From Fremontodendron californicum (lineage: Eukaryota > Streptophyta > Magnoliopsida > Malvales > Malvaceae), in assembly GCA_030761205.1 (NCBI GenBank), contig JAULJL010000004.1, forward strand, positions 21,859,172 through 21,923,171: a stretch of 64,000 bases of DNA, written 5' to 3'. The first letter of the stretch is position 1. The number at the start of each line of letters is the position of its first letter. Positions 12,949 through 25,575 of this stretch are shown here, piece by piece. The position numbers and the translations under genes are program-made. Below the pieces are notes generated by a model. It did not search any database. It was not told the DNA's origin and saw only the letters and a program-made list of their open reading frames with translations.

Positions 12949-13362
12949 TTATCAGAAGCCATAACCCCCGAGAATCATAGACAACCATTGCTCAAAACTC
13001 ATTCCAAGATAAAGATCCTATCTTGACCACCCCTGAAAATCCTAGAATGCCATCTAAAAAAACTGGTAAAGATCATGATCTCATTTCAATATCTAAGTTG
13101 ACTTCAAGACACCAGAAAAGACCAACTCGAAAAGCAATAAAAAAACCAATTTAGCCCAGCCAAAATAGGATACACTTCATCTTTCATAATCGAACTTTCA
13201 AACTTTAAGAGCATCGAAAGGAAGTCATATCAGAACAATCAAGCCACTCATCCTAGCAAAATAAAGAGACCAGCACCATTAAAGCAGACCAAAACATAGA
13301 CCTCATACTATGCACAGGAAAAACATATAAAGATGATTAAAAGACCTAACCGAAATAAAATC

Positions 13363-13680
13363 TCATTGAACCCCCATGAAATTGAAGCAACACAAAGACA
13401 TAAATTCACCCCCACGACCTTCAGCGAATAAATAAGTAACCATAACCTCACTCAAAAATCTCAAAAACCACCACAAAATGTAATCTTTATTTTGACAACC
13501 TAGACATAGCAGCTTACAATAAGCAAAGATCATCACCAGACAAAAAAAAAAAAGACCAATCCCAAACAAAATCATAGATCCCATCAGGCCTCCCCATACA
13601 AGCCAAGCATACTTGTATGACATAAGAATGTGCACACAATCCTCCTCCATTTTCTTACTCCAGTTTCATAAACATTGTCC
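13363..13680 (-). pseudogene. LINE ORF2 C-terminal remnant (zf-RVT-like)
   Basis: A minus-strand frame contains EEDCVHILMSYKYAWLVWG, resembling the end of a zf-RVT domain (a Cys/His segment followed by A-x-x-VW). It lies directly downstream of the endonuclease remnant, so the reverse transcriptase in between has been lost. The overlapping frame 13769-13584 appears to be part of the same decayed region. Confidence 0.5.
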
Positions 13681-13739
13681 CTTCCTAAATGAACACATCT
13701 CGACCTCAAAAAACACTTTGAAAGAATGCTATTGAAAAT

Positions 13740-14134
13740 TGAAATCACTAGGTATGCAACATTCTTCATTAAGGTTTGTATTTGCTACAAACAGCTCCTC
13801 CCATAATTTCTTTTTGTCATCTAAGTCACATGGTGCATACACATTAACCAGAGCACATCTGAACTCCTCTGCCACCCATTTACCTTTAACCAAGATAAAC
13901 CTTTCACTAATAATAACCCCTCATTTTGGAAACACCTTATTGTTTTAGATTGTTAGCAAATCTCTAGCTTCCAGTAGAATCGGACAATCTTTGAATTTTA
14001 ATTTCGTCACACTTATTCAACTTAGTCTCCTGAATAAAAACCACCTCCACATTAAAGGATACAATATATTTCCTCAAAAAATTTTCTTTTATCCCACTAG
14101 CTAGCACTTTAATATTCCATGATAAAATTCTCAT
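13740..14134 (-). pseudogene. LINE ORF2 endonuclease domain remnant
   Basis: On the minus strand, ATG at 14134 opens MRILSWNIK, the typical start of an L1 endonuclease (endonuclease/exonuclease/phosphatase fold). FIQETKLNK follows near 14020 and carries the catalytic Glu of the QETK motif. Further down come VNVYAPCDLDDKKKLWEEL (about 13845-13790) and a terminal SDFN motif near 13750. Frame changes occur in the middle. The enzyme would nick target DNA for target-primed reverse transcription; this copy lacks the rest of ORF2. Confidence 0.75.
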
Positions 14135-14659
14135 CCTAGTCTAAACCACTCCACACCGAAACCACTCAAAAATTCTATCATTCGCATGTCTCGACGCCAC
14201 CAACACACATAATGAACTCCTCTGGTTTGCTAAAAATGACTCTAAACATATTATACAAATCCGTAATCCCGATCCCCAAACCACACAAAACAAAACATTT
14301 CCCCAACACCCATCTATTATAACTCGAATCACTACTCTTTACTAATTCCCACTAATCACCATCACCCAATTCCCCAATCAACACAAAGCAACACAATCCC
14401 CCAACTCCGAATAATAACAATCACCAAAATTAAAATAACGCTTGAAACCCAAAATCAGAATTCGATCATACCTAGGTTGTGACAGCAGGATCCTGCATGT
14501 CCATCAATTGCTTATGATCTCATATTCGTCGCCAACCGCAACCAATCCGAGTTGTTTATCCAAATTCCAAGTTGAAATCGATTCGTTTAATCTTCCTCTT
14601 TCTTCCTCATTTCTCATAATATCTTTATTATGATTAGAGAAGTCTCCTTTCGACACCGA

Positions 14660-16271
14660 CCAATTAGCTATTCTTCATTCCTTGCTCGAGCTAGACTGTC
14701 GCCCCACTCTTCCCTTTTTCTTGTTGAATTTTTTCTTGTTCTTTTCCACTTTCCCAATTAATTGCTCTTCAATTTCATCATAATATTTCCAATTCTTTAA
14801 CAACCTAACCCCTTTATCTCTTATGGCTCGATCTGCATCCTCTTCATATAACCTACTAGGGTCATTTGCTATAGAAAGATTATTCTCCACTTCAAGGCCT
14901 AGATTGGTTCCCCAACCCAAAATACCCCCATCGGACCTTGCAATGTCAGAGGCCCATTAAAATTAGAGAACCATAAATTCCTTTCGTCCATTCTAGATTC
15001 CATCATCACCTCCCTTCCCAATGCCACATCACCCTCTTTATTAAAAACGTTTTTCGAGCACTGTGTATCCAGTTCAACTTCCACTTGTTTTTCAATTCCT
15101 TTAAAAATCTTTTAACCATTCTCTAGACCACCGTCCACCTCCTAAAATGCCATGTCATTATCATGTTCCTCTTCTTTACCTTAGTTGATCTCTTCATCTT
15201 CCAATGAACTAAATTTTCTTACCTCCACCCTATTACCCAGATCATTGCAATCTGAATTCATACAGGATTCCATGGAATTAGATGAATTTTTACCATAATT
15301 CTCACAACAACATAGGAACAATGGCATAACAATAGGATCAACTTTTGAAACTCTAATGTCAAATTCTTTATTTCCCACTTGTAACTTGATAACTTTTTAG
15401 ATTTTGTTCATATGTCTCGTAATAATCTGAATACCCCTTCTAAAAAATGATTGACAATTCAAGGTATCACTTACCATTCGAATACAGTCACCCCATTTGC
15501 AGGCAATATTTTGAAATATATTGATGTTCCAGATGTGAATCGACACCCCGTAACATGCAATCCATATTCTTCTACTATCAGCTACCACATGATCGTTCCA
15601 GCCTTCAACTTTATCGAACCACTTCCTTAATTCATCCCAATCCTGACGCTTCAGATTATCAAACACTTCTTTGTCTTCAAAAGAAATCAGCACCATCTTT
15701 CCTGATTTTTTTTTTTTTATGATTATCCCGTTTTTCAATATCATAGAACTCTTTAACCATCCAGCTAAGCACTGTTCTAACCAATGGAGTCTTTCAGTAT
15801 CAACAAAACCATGATTTTTCTCCTCTTTCTCCTGAACGATATCACTCCATCTATCTTTCCATTACAATTACCATCTCTCAAAACCTGAAAGTATGTTTTT
15901 TTATTCATCATATCTCTACCACTATACCTTTCTTCTTGCCGCGAGCTTTGCCTTGGTTGGTCAACAATTGGATTACATGAAACTGACTTTGCAACTTTTC
16001 CTGTTTTTCTCCAAAAAGAGTCATTAGGGTTAAGTCTTGCAATGTTAACTCCAATTTTAAAATTCAATAGCCAAACTCCATTAAGATTCCAAACAGCCTT
16101 TTTTTCTTGAGAAAACAAAGCAAATCTAACAAATCCAATCCTTCTTCCCCTCGCCGTTCTTTTCTATGGTATGAACACATCTAACACCTTCCCAAATTTT
16201 CTACATACTATTTGAAGCCATATCCAATTCAGCGAAGGAGGCAGATTATTGGTAAAAATCGTAGTCACCAT
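14660..16271 (-). pseudogene. LINE ORF1 remnant: RNA-recognition domain plus DUF4283-like region
   Basis: The minus-strand reading starts with MVTTIFTNNLPPSLNW near 16271 and goes through LDVFIP and GRRIGFVRFA, the RNP motifs of an RRM. LNGVWLLNFKIGVNIARLNP follows at 16080-16020. Frame 15744-15397 contains WNDHVVADSRRIWIACYGVS and IHIWNINIFQNIACKWGDC. The plus-strand frame at 26225-26548 has the matching order WLLCYGISLHAWSRSTFQNIA. The remaining C-terminal part (15378-14675) is charged and broken by stops. ORF1 proteins of this type bind the LINE RNA. At least one stop inside the RRM and several later breaks show that it is dead. Confidence 0.7.
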
Positions 16272-16275
16272 TCTT

Positions 16276-17654
16276 GTCTTATACTCTTTCAATCAACTCT
16301 ACTCTATTATCTCCATAAATTAATTTAAAAATTCATGATCAATAACATTAGTTATGCTAAGCTTTCATAGATTATGGGTAATCTAGTACTCTTAACAAAT
16401 AATCCAAATGCCCTCTCTTGGCATTTTGGAATGCCCTTGTCAAGATTGCTAGATTTTATACTAAAATGTTTGAATGCTTTCATTGGGCATCCGAATGGCC
16501 GTTGATTTTCCTTAAATTTTGGTTTTCTAGTAGAGACATTCGAATACCCTTTCATGGTATTCGAATGCTCATAAAATCATTTTGAACACTGTTTTAAAAA
16601 TGACCTTTGGCATGCCCTGTAGTTTTTGGAACCAAATTCAGTTGCCTACAAAAGGCATTCGGATGCTTTCTTCATGGCATCCGAATGCCCAATTCTTTTC
16701 AGTTCTGTTTGAAATTTTCTCTAAGGCATTCAAATTTCCTCATCGAATATTTGAATACCCTTCTAAAAAATGAGTGAAATACATTATTTGAAACCGTCCT
16801 GAGCTATTTTAATTACTTATTTACTAATTATGCATTTATTATGTTCTTATTTCTTTATTTTTATTGTAATTTACTTTCTTGCAGTTTATTTTTAATGCAA
16901 TTTACTTTTATTGCACTTTATTTTCCTTGCAATCTAGTATTGATAACATAAATAATATAAATTTGCAACAAAGGGAAGAGAGCAATATGGCTTGGTAAAA
17001 TTGCCTTGGTATCTGCCCAAGCCCGGTTCCATACAGGCCGAGCGAGCTACTCGACCCTTGAGTAGGTCTATCGAAGAATTTCGTTCTCATATTTTATGGT
17101 AATGCAGGGAGCCTTGAGTGGAAAGAATAATTTCCTAAATCCTCTTTGTGTTAAGCGATGAGTTATATGTTATGATAGAACTTCTTTATCACAAGACATA
17201 AAGTAGTAAAAAATGTTTTCAATAAAAATAGTAAAAAATTATATTTTAATTTAAAATGTATTATTTATTATTTATTAAAATAAAATATAAATTTATATTG
17301 ATATTGGTATTGATATATGTCGGCCTGAAAATTAATCTATCTCATGGTGCTAGATAATTACCAAAATACCATATCATCAAATTAAAAGCAAAATTTTAAT
17401 ATTGCTATCAATTATCTTTAAATCGATTTTTTATTTAAATGCATGACTAAATTTATTAAAATTGAAATAAAGGCTCAAAATAATAGAATGGAGATAATAG
17501 AGAAACCAAATTCAAACTTCAACCAATTTTAACATTTGAAAGGAATTCTAATTTTCGTCCTAGCCTCAATATTTAACATTTAATATTGACATGAACTAAT
17601 TAACCTCCTAACAAAGAAAAACAAATAACTTATACGAGGTAATATGTTTTCTTT

Positions 17655-17688
<34 letters not shown>

Positions 17689-18448
17689 TAAATATGAAAA
17701 CGTATTGAACTTGGCCTTGACTACGTATTGAAAGGTTAACTCTTTCCTTTTCCCTTGACCTAATTCTAACTATCCATTAGGTACGGTTTTGAATTTATTT
17801 TATTTTTATATAAGATTATAAAAGAAAGATAAAACTCGAACTTAACTCTTTGAATAAAAATAAATGTACTTTATAATCGGGTTAAATATCCAATTGTGAA
17901 TCTTTGTGCTAAATCTATTCAAAGATCGGATAGTTTACTCGGTTTAATAGGTTCGGCTTGTATTGAGTTGGGTTTGAGTAAAGTTTTTTTTCGATTCGGA
18001 TTGATCCGACCCAGCCCGAATCACTATTAACATAATAAAAAATATTTTTTTATTTTAATTTAATGATAAAAATAAATAAATATTAATATAAAATTTATTT
18101 TTTCATTCTTTTTTAAATAGTAAATTGAGCCGGCCCGGATCCACCTAAGAACGGACCTGAGTAAAAAAATTAAAAAAGTTTCATGTCACGATCTAACCGG
18201 ATCTGACTCATGAACAGATCTACTTTGTGCTAACTTATATATATATGTATATATATATATATATAAACCTTTTTGTTTTTAAAACTAGTATACTTGATTA
18301 ATTAATTAACATTAATTTCGGTGAGCACATGCACATGCATTTTACCCAAAAACGACCAAAATGACTTGTCTTTGGCCCGCCCCAAAAAATTAGAGGAGAA
18401 GAGAACATAAAAACACATTAGACATTAGTCACTAGGTTATGTTTCAAC
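16276..18448. other. Non-coding stretch with recurring quasi-palindromes, a poly-T tract and a TA microsatellite
   Basis: No gene is supported. Positions 16400-16760 hold recurring variants of a near-palindrome like ggcattcgaatgccc. Positions 16960-17095 form a GC-richer island whose 60-codon minus frame I cannot assign. A run of about 30 T lies at 17657-17687 and a TA-rich microsatellite at 18236-18265. Positions 17930-18235 contain phrases (cgacccagcccg, gagccggcccgg) seen again at 31985-32235 and probably belong to a degenerate hAT-type short element. Confidence 0.45.
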
Positions 18449-19080
18449 CATCCTAGTCGGTATTGATCGAACTGATCGGTATGTATCGGTTATGAAGAAA
18501 ATCAAAATAGTATGAATATCGTACCGTTTTGGTTTTATACCGATCCATATTGGTTGTACCGGCACGTATCGATCTATATCCATTCATACAAGTCTATCTC
18601 TTTACATATTGACTCGTAATAAACGATACAAGATTTTTTATTTTTTATTTTTAAAAAGCACTTATTTGATTCTTTTAATCAATTTCTATATATTTTTTTT
18701 AGTCATAATCATTTTTTTTTCATAATTTCATTCAAAAATAAAAATATTTATTAAATTAGACTATTGAATGTAATTAATAATAATTTATTATATATTTTTA
18801 ATAGTTTTATATTTATTTATGATTAAATTTTTTGGATATTAATATTTATAGTTTTAAAATTTTATATTTGCATATAAACATATATGTATATATATGTAAT
18901 TGAGATATATTTGTACATATATATAATATATATTTTATTAAAAAACTTGAAAATAAGCCTTATATATAAATATTTGAAAAATATCGATAAAGCCAAAATA
19001 ATACGTTAAAATATAACGATATCGATATGTATCTGTATTAAAACAAAAATAATACGACCGATGCAGTATTAACTACTTTA
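18449..19080. mobile_element. Probable hAT-type MITE with 8-bp target-site duplication
   Basis: The 8-mer GTTTCAAC flanks the segment on both sides (18441-18448 and 19081-19088), the target duplication length of hAT elements. The ends are only weakly inverted. The left part repeats tcggta-type words (gtatgtatcggt) and the right part has related words in opposite sense (cgatatcgatatgtatc). It encodes no transposase. The weak terminal repeat keeps confidence moderate. Confidence 0.5.
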
Positions 19081-19088
19081 GTTTCAAC

Positions 19089-20343
19089 TCGATCCGATAA
19101 TCAATCTTTTTTTTTTTTTTTTTACTACAAAGGAGGTTACAGTCAAGAGATATGAAAAAAAAATTACAGATGCTGATATTTGAATCCAAATTTATTAAAT
19201 GTCACCTGTTAAAAATAATTATATAAATTGAGTTAAATTTCAGATTTTCAATAATCAATCTTTTCAAGAATGAAAGCTGACATAGTACCAAATTTGTCGA
19301 GCTGGCGGGAGGACTAATTTCTGACAACTTGCGTTTTTGTATTATTATTAGGCCAATCAAGTACTTGACTTACCGACCACAAATTGAAAACGCAACCCAA
19401 ACATTTCTTTCCATTATCAGTCTTAATATAAATTTGAAAAACACCCATTGCACAGTTCAATAGTTATTGAATGGTATAAGGGAAAAAAATAATTTATAGA
19501 AAAGAAATGACAAATCTAAAATTATGAAGAAAAAAAAATTGTAAAGACATATTTATCCCTTAATAAAACATTTTCCTTTCTGACTTTGGCTTTTGTCTTC
19601 CTCCCTCCCTCCTGTTTCTATATCCATTGAAGTTTCCCTTGTCTTGTGGTCTTTAGAATATTTTTGCGCAAAATGCCAAGCCATATCCTAACGGAACATG
19701 AGCTCCAACATCAAAACGGAAGAAGGTGAGGAGTTCCTTGGAATTGATTTCGACAGAGCGTGAGTGGATTTCGCATTGGTGAGAGGTAAAGGGGACGAAG
19801 GTATCGACAGTTATGGGAGTGGCTCAATGGGGGTCGGGATCAAATTTGTTGATCAGGATAGTAGATGAGAGTAGGGGGTCGGCACCAAAAATGGCTGAGA
19901 ATGGTTTGGGAGAGAAAGGGTAGGACAATGGCTTGAAAGAAGAGAGAGACGGTAGAACAGAAATTAAGAAAGGTGAGCTAGAAATTACATTAGATTTTAG
20001 GGATATGTTGGTCTTTACGGTATCTCACTTAATAATTTTTAATTTGTTCATTTCACTTTTTTAGATTATTCTTGATCATTGGACCAACAAGTAATTATTT
20101 TTTTTTTACAAAATATGTTTTTTAAATTTACCCTATATATTATTCAATTTTTTTTTATTTTTTTAATATTTATATTTAATATTTGTGTTTAATATATATT
20201 TAAATATAACTATTAAAATATATTCATTTAAATATATGAAAAAAATAAAAAATAAATATACTTATATCGAACACATTTTCGTATCCAATATTTATTTTCG
20301 AATTCAAATAAAATAATCAACAATTACTAGCTTGTGGACCGTG
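19089..20343. other. Intergenic DNA, nothing recognised
   Basis: AT-rich with a T-run at 19107-19122. A GC-richer patch at 19590-19990 (cctccctccctcc and purine-rich words) has no open frame of note. No gene or element is seen. Confidence 0.4.
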
Positions 20344-21672
20344 GGTTAAATTTGCAAGTTTTATTCATTTATTTATTTTCCATACATTAAGATATAAATA
20401 AAATGTATCGTGTATTTTGATTTTTATATAATATTTTATTTTTATCTCAAACAACTGTTTAAAAAATATTTTTTAAATTAAATCAGTAATTTAGTAAAAC
20501 AAGAAGAGTCCTTCAGAATTTTTAATTTGTTTTCCCAAGGTGCTCTATAGGTATTTTTTTTTACTTTCTTTTTCATTCTTTCACTCGAGTCCTAAATTTT
20601 TAAAATTTTCTCCTGAATTTGAAATTTCGTTGCCAAAATATATAACAGGCTCTATAAGCAATTTATATTTAAAGTGAAATTTTAAAGTAAGGTTTTTTAG
20701 AAAACAATCAATAATGACAAATTAATATAATATAAGGAATAGATTAATGATATCTCCATTTGGTTGGTATTTTTGTTTTTTAATTTATTTTTTATTTTTG
20801 GCTTTGTCTTATTCTGCACACATTTTTAGGGAAATGAAAGAAAGTTGTTTGTAATTTAGTTGAGAAAATTCGTCAAGCAAGCATGCATATTTAAAATGTG
20901 TTATAATTAAGATGGTTAAGTGGACCACACAAAGCTTAATTTCAACAAATAATTTTGCTCCATTAGATAGCCCTACCTTTCAAATCTCATTAAATTTCAA
21001 CCACATTAAGATGGTTAAATTTGCAAGTTTTATTCATTTATTTATTTTCCATACATTAAGATATAAATAAAATGTATCGTGTATTTGTGATTTTTATATA
21101 ATATTTTATTTTTATCTCAAACAACTGTTTAAAAAATATTTTAAATTAAATCAGTAATTTAGTAAAACAAGAAGAGTCCTTCAGAATTTTTAATTTTGTT
21201 TTCCCAAGTTGCTCTATAGGTATTTTTTTTACTTTTTTTTTCATTCTTTCACTCGAGTCCTAAATTTTTAAAATTTTCCCCTAAATTTGAAATTTCGTTG
21301 CCAAAATATATAACAGGCTCTATAAGTAATTTATAATTAAAGTGAAATTTTAAAGTAAGGTTTTTTAGAAAACAATCAATAATGACAGATTAATATAATA
21401 TAAGGAATAGATTAATGATATTTCCATTTGGTTGGTATTTTTGTTTTTAATTTATTTTTTATTTTTGGCTTGTCTTATTCTGCACACATTTTTAGGGAAA
21501 TGAAATAAAGTTGTTTGTAATTTAGTTGAGAAAATTCCTCAAGCAAGCATGCATATTTAAAATGTGTTATAATTAAGATGGTTAAGTGGACCACGCAAAA
21601 CTTAATTTCAACAAATAATTATGCTCCATTAGATAGCCCTACCTTTCAAATCTCATTAAATTTCAACCACAT
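20344..21672. repeat. Direct tandem duplication, period 669 bp
   Basis: Positions 20344-21012 and 21013-21672 are near-identical copies. Both begin ggttaaatttgcaag and both end near ttaaatttcaaccacat. The differences are single substitutions and one- to two-base length changes in A/T runs. No coding region is involved. High identity suggests a recent local duplication. Confidence 0.85.
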
Positions 21673-22116
21673 ATAGATTCTCGTGAACAATTTCGTCATT
21701 TTCCCTCGATTGACACTGATGACTGAACTCAAATCATAATAAGGAAAAAAAAACAAAAGTACATTGTTTTTCCCTTGTCATGGCATGCATATGAACTCAC
21801 ATATTAATTAGGGTTTATATTGGATGTATTGATAGTGTATAAATTTATATTATTAATGAATCATATAATGTTATTTTATTAAAAAATTAAAAATAAATAC
21901 AGATAAATTTTTTTTTAATGAGATGTCATCATGTGATTCATTAATAGTGTATAGATTTATACATTATCAGTGCATCAATATAAATACGATAACATTAATA
22001 ATAAAAATTGTAATTTTATAACAAATAACTATAAAAGATAATAAAAATAATATTACTACTTTTTATTACATAAAGTAACAAATAAAATGTAAATGATAAT
22101 AAAAGTAGTAATACAT

Positions 22117-23070
22117 ATTCAAAAGGTAAATGAAATTACATGATATGTTATTATAACATTTAAGAAATATAGTAATCTGATAAGAATAATATGTAATTTA
22201 GAAATGAAAAATATAAAATTAAAATTACATAATTTTCTTATCACTTATTCAAAAGGTAAAAAGAATTACAAGATTACCAATTCAAAACTTTTAACAAATG
22301 TTGTAATCTGGTAAGAATAATATGTAATTGAGAAATAAAAATATATGTACATAATTTTTGTATCATATATTCAAAAGGTAAACAAAATTACAAGATGTAT
22401 TACCAATACTTCTAACAAATATTGTAATCTAGTAAAAATAATATGTAATTCGGAAAGAAAAATGTAAAATGAAAATTGCATAATTTTTCTTATCACTTAT
22501 TCAAAAGATTAAAAGAATTACAAGATTTGCTATCAAAACTTTTAACAAATATTGTAATTTAGTAAAAATAATATGTATTTTAAAAAGAAAAAAGATATAA
22601 AATGAAGATTACATAATTTTCTTGTCACTTATTCAAAAGGTTAAAAAAATTACAAGATGTATTATCAAAACATTTTAAATTTTTTTATAATTTGATAAGA
22701 ATAATATGTAATTGAAGAAAGAAAACATGTAAAATAAAAATTATATAATTTTTTTTATCACTTATTCAAAAGGTAAAGAAAAGTACAACATTACTTATTC
22801 AAAACTTTTAACATACATTGTCATTTGGTAAGAATTATGTAATTGAGAAAGAAACTGATGTACAATAAAAATTATATAATTTTTTTATCACTTATTCAAA
22901 AGATAAACAAGATTACAATATGTATTAGCAATACTTCTAATAAATTTTGAAATCTGATAACACTAATATGTAATTCGGGAAGAAAAAGATGTAAATTGAA
23001 TATTATCACTTATTCAAAAGGTTAAAAGATTTCAAGATTCATTACCAAAATATTTAACAAATTTTGTAAT
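22117..23070. repeat. Diverged minisatellite, eight copies of about 118-133 bp
   Basis: The phrase attcaaaagg or a close variant starts at 22117, 22247, 22369, 22499, 22631, 22764, 22894 and 23012. Each is followed by a similar pattern: an AATTACAAG-like word, then ttaacaaa, ttgtaatctggtaagaat and atgtaatt. Copies differ by substitutions and small indels, so the array is old. It is AT-rich and non-coding. Confidence 0.8.
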
Positions 23071-23580
23071 TATATAACAAATAGTTGTAAAATATAATAA
23101 AAATAGTTGTAAAAGATAACATTGATAATAAAAGTTATAATTTTATAATAAATAGTTGTAATAATAAAAATAGTTATAAAAGATAACATTGATAATAAAA
23201 GTTTAATTTTTAAAAAATGGTTGTAAAAGATAACAAAAATAGTTAGCTATAAAATGAGCAAACAAATTGGCCTCTCTCTTTACATGGAAAAAGAGGCAAA
23301 GTCTAAAATTCAAAACTAAGTCTAGAGTATCCCTAACTATGCTGTCACCTATCAGAAGGTTGCATCTAATTTATGTAGACAATCACTCTCACCATGTAGC
23401 TTCTCGAACCCCTTACACTGTTTGTTAATCAAAATTACAACTATTTGTTCAATAATTACAATTTTTTATTATCAATGTAACTTTTAGAATTATTTGTTAC
23501 CTTTTATTCTAACATAATCTAATATAATATGTAATTTTATAATAAATAGTTGTAAAAGATAATAAAAAATATTGTAATAT

Positions 23581-24044
23581 TAGGGATGACAATGGATAGT
23601 AAAAAATTGAATATCCGACATTATTCGATCCATTTTTTGGGATTAGGATATCGCGGATTCAGATAATTTACGGATTTCGATATTGGATTTATTATTTGGA
23701 GAGGATTCAGATATGAACTCTTGGATATCCGTTATCCGAATTCGCTTTGATTTTGGTTCATATAGTGTCGGATATCCGAATCTGTTTTATTTATACGGAT
23801 AACGAATTCGGATATCCGAATATTATATCCATTTACATATTTAGTTATATATTTATTTTTTTTAAATGATTTGATAAATTCAGATATTTAGCGGATTCGG
23901 ATATCCGACAGATATTAATTTTTGAACCGAACGCGTATTCGGATAGTAAGCGGATAATAAATGGATTTGAATTTCGGATAAATTAAACTGACTCAAATTC
24001 AAATATTTAAAAAATTATTGATATCCGATCCGCAACCATCCCTA
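23581..24044. mobile_element. hAT-type MITE with 8-bp target-site duplication
   Basis: The 464-bp segment begins TAGGGATG and ends CATCCCTA, a perfect 8-bp terminal inverted repeat. It is flanked by the 8-mer TGTAATAT (23573-23580 and 24045-24052). TAGGG-type ends with 8-bp duplications fit the hAT superfamily. The interior repeats ggatatccgaat-like words in both senses. No transposase is encoded, so it would depend on an element elsewhere. Confidence 0.85.
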
Positions 24045-24052
24045 TGTAATAT

Positions 24053-25575
24053 TACTTTTTATTCTATAAAGTAAGAAATTTAAGTAATTTGATAAGTAAT
24101 AGAGGTTATGTAGAGTAAGAAATTTAAGTAATTTGATAATTAATAAATGTAAAGATAATAAAATGTTGTAATATTACTTTTTATTTTGTAGAGTAAGAAA
24201 TTTAAATAATTTGATAACTAAAAGATGTGAAAACAATAAAATAAAGTAATATTATTTTTTTATTAAAAAGTAAGAAATTAAGTAATTTGATAATATATAA
24301 TTATAAATATAACAAAAATAATAATAGTATCTTTACATAACAAAAACAGTAATTGTTTAAAAAAAATAAATAAATAGGTAACAAAATTTAATAAAAATAA
24401 ATGGCTAAAATAATAACTAAAAAAAAAGCCCTTGAATTTTATCATTTTATCTAGATAAACCCTTATACTTTTATTATATCCAATTAAACTCTACCTTTCA
24501 TTTGAAATAAAAACTTATTTGGATACAAATAAAATGATAAAGCCTTATTTGAATAAAATAAAAATATAAGGACTTACGTAAAAAAAATTAAACAATTTAA
24601 GGAATTTTTTTTTTTTTAGTATTTTAACCAAAATAAAATTGTCATATGTTTCAACCCATTAACCGATTTAAAACCAGTAAAACATTAGTGGTGACCTGAT
24701 TCTAAGCGCACCATTAGACACCGATGGAAGAAGCTCTCACTATTTAAAGGAATAATATCATCAATGGTCCTTAAAGTTTATCAAATATTTCAATGTGATA
24801 TTTGTACTTTAAAAATATTCAATGTAGTGCTTGTACTATCAAACCGTGCATCAATGTGCTACTTGGACTTAACACCGTTAAATATAGATGATGATATGAC
24901 ATTGATCAACCCGATGATGACACGTGACATTACCTAATTTTTTCAAAATTAATATCTGAATTTTTTGTAAAAAGTATTATTTTAAAAATATAAAATTATT
25001 TTTTAAAAATTATTTTAAATATATAAACAAATTTAAAATTATATTTTTTTAAAAAAAATTAATATCTTATTCTTTAAAAAAATAAAAATAAAAATTATTG
25101 TAAAATTACAAAATTAAAATATTTAACTAAATTTTTTTTAAAATATAAAAAATTCTAAAATTACTTGTTAAGAAATTTATAATATCTGAATTTTTTTAAA
25201 TATTTAAAAATTAAATTATTTTATTTTTTTAATTTTTTAATAAGTATCTATTAAATTTTTCTTTCTTTCGTCTTTTCTTCCCTCCCTCTCTCCCTCATTT
25301 TCGGTTGGTTCAGGCCTTCTCCAGCCAGCCACCAATCGAGTCTGACCACTGGAGGTTGGACCTGATGCCGGTAGGCTGGAACCATGACGGATTGGCCTAA
25401 AACCATGCCATAACATAGTAGTGTGGAATATTGGTTATGGTATATTGTATGTAGGTGGGTGTTGCCATGTAGCTGTGGAAGCAATTGGTCCTCTCTTGTA
25501 GAATTTCGGGAAAAAACGTTGATTAAAGCTTAAACAGACACTCTGGTGTTTAATAATCAACTTCTGATACAGTTA
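24053..25575. other. AT-rich non-coding stretch before the plus-strand LINE
   Basis: Short repeats of agtaagaaatttaagtaat occur at 24066-24290. Positions 24755-24960 contain phrases (cttgtactatcaaa, gacacgtgacatt) of the kind found in degenerate plant DNA-transposon ends. Positions 25255-25500 are a polypyrimidine tract followed by GC-richer DNA with no supported gene. Confidence 0.4.

Larger units (their letters stand above)
11671..16275 (-). mobile_element. Minus-strand L1-type LINE, decayed, with 3' poly(A) tail
   Basis: A T-run at 11671-11690 reads as a poly(A) tail on the minus strand and marks the 3' end. Going up the minus strand the expected order of a plant L1 is present: ORF1 with an RNA-recognition domain (16271-14660), an apurinic endonuclease start (14134-13740) and a Cys/His-rich zf-RVT-like part (about 13680-13363). 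The reverse transcriptase core is missing. A plus-strand LINE fragment (12244-12948) interrupts the 3' part. The 3' terminal stretch (gttattgctagcc in reverse complement) resembles 29398-29412 of the plus-strand LINE. Confidence 0.75.

Noticed and set aside
16908..17090. 60-codon minus-strand frame in a GC-richer island, and a possible tRNA or primer-site-like word
   Set aside because: No cloverleaf can be formed with tRNA landmarks, and the frame has no recognisable family.
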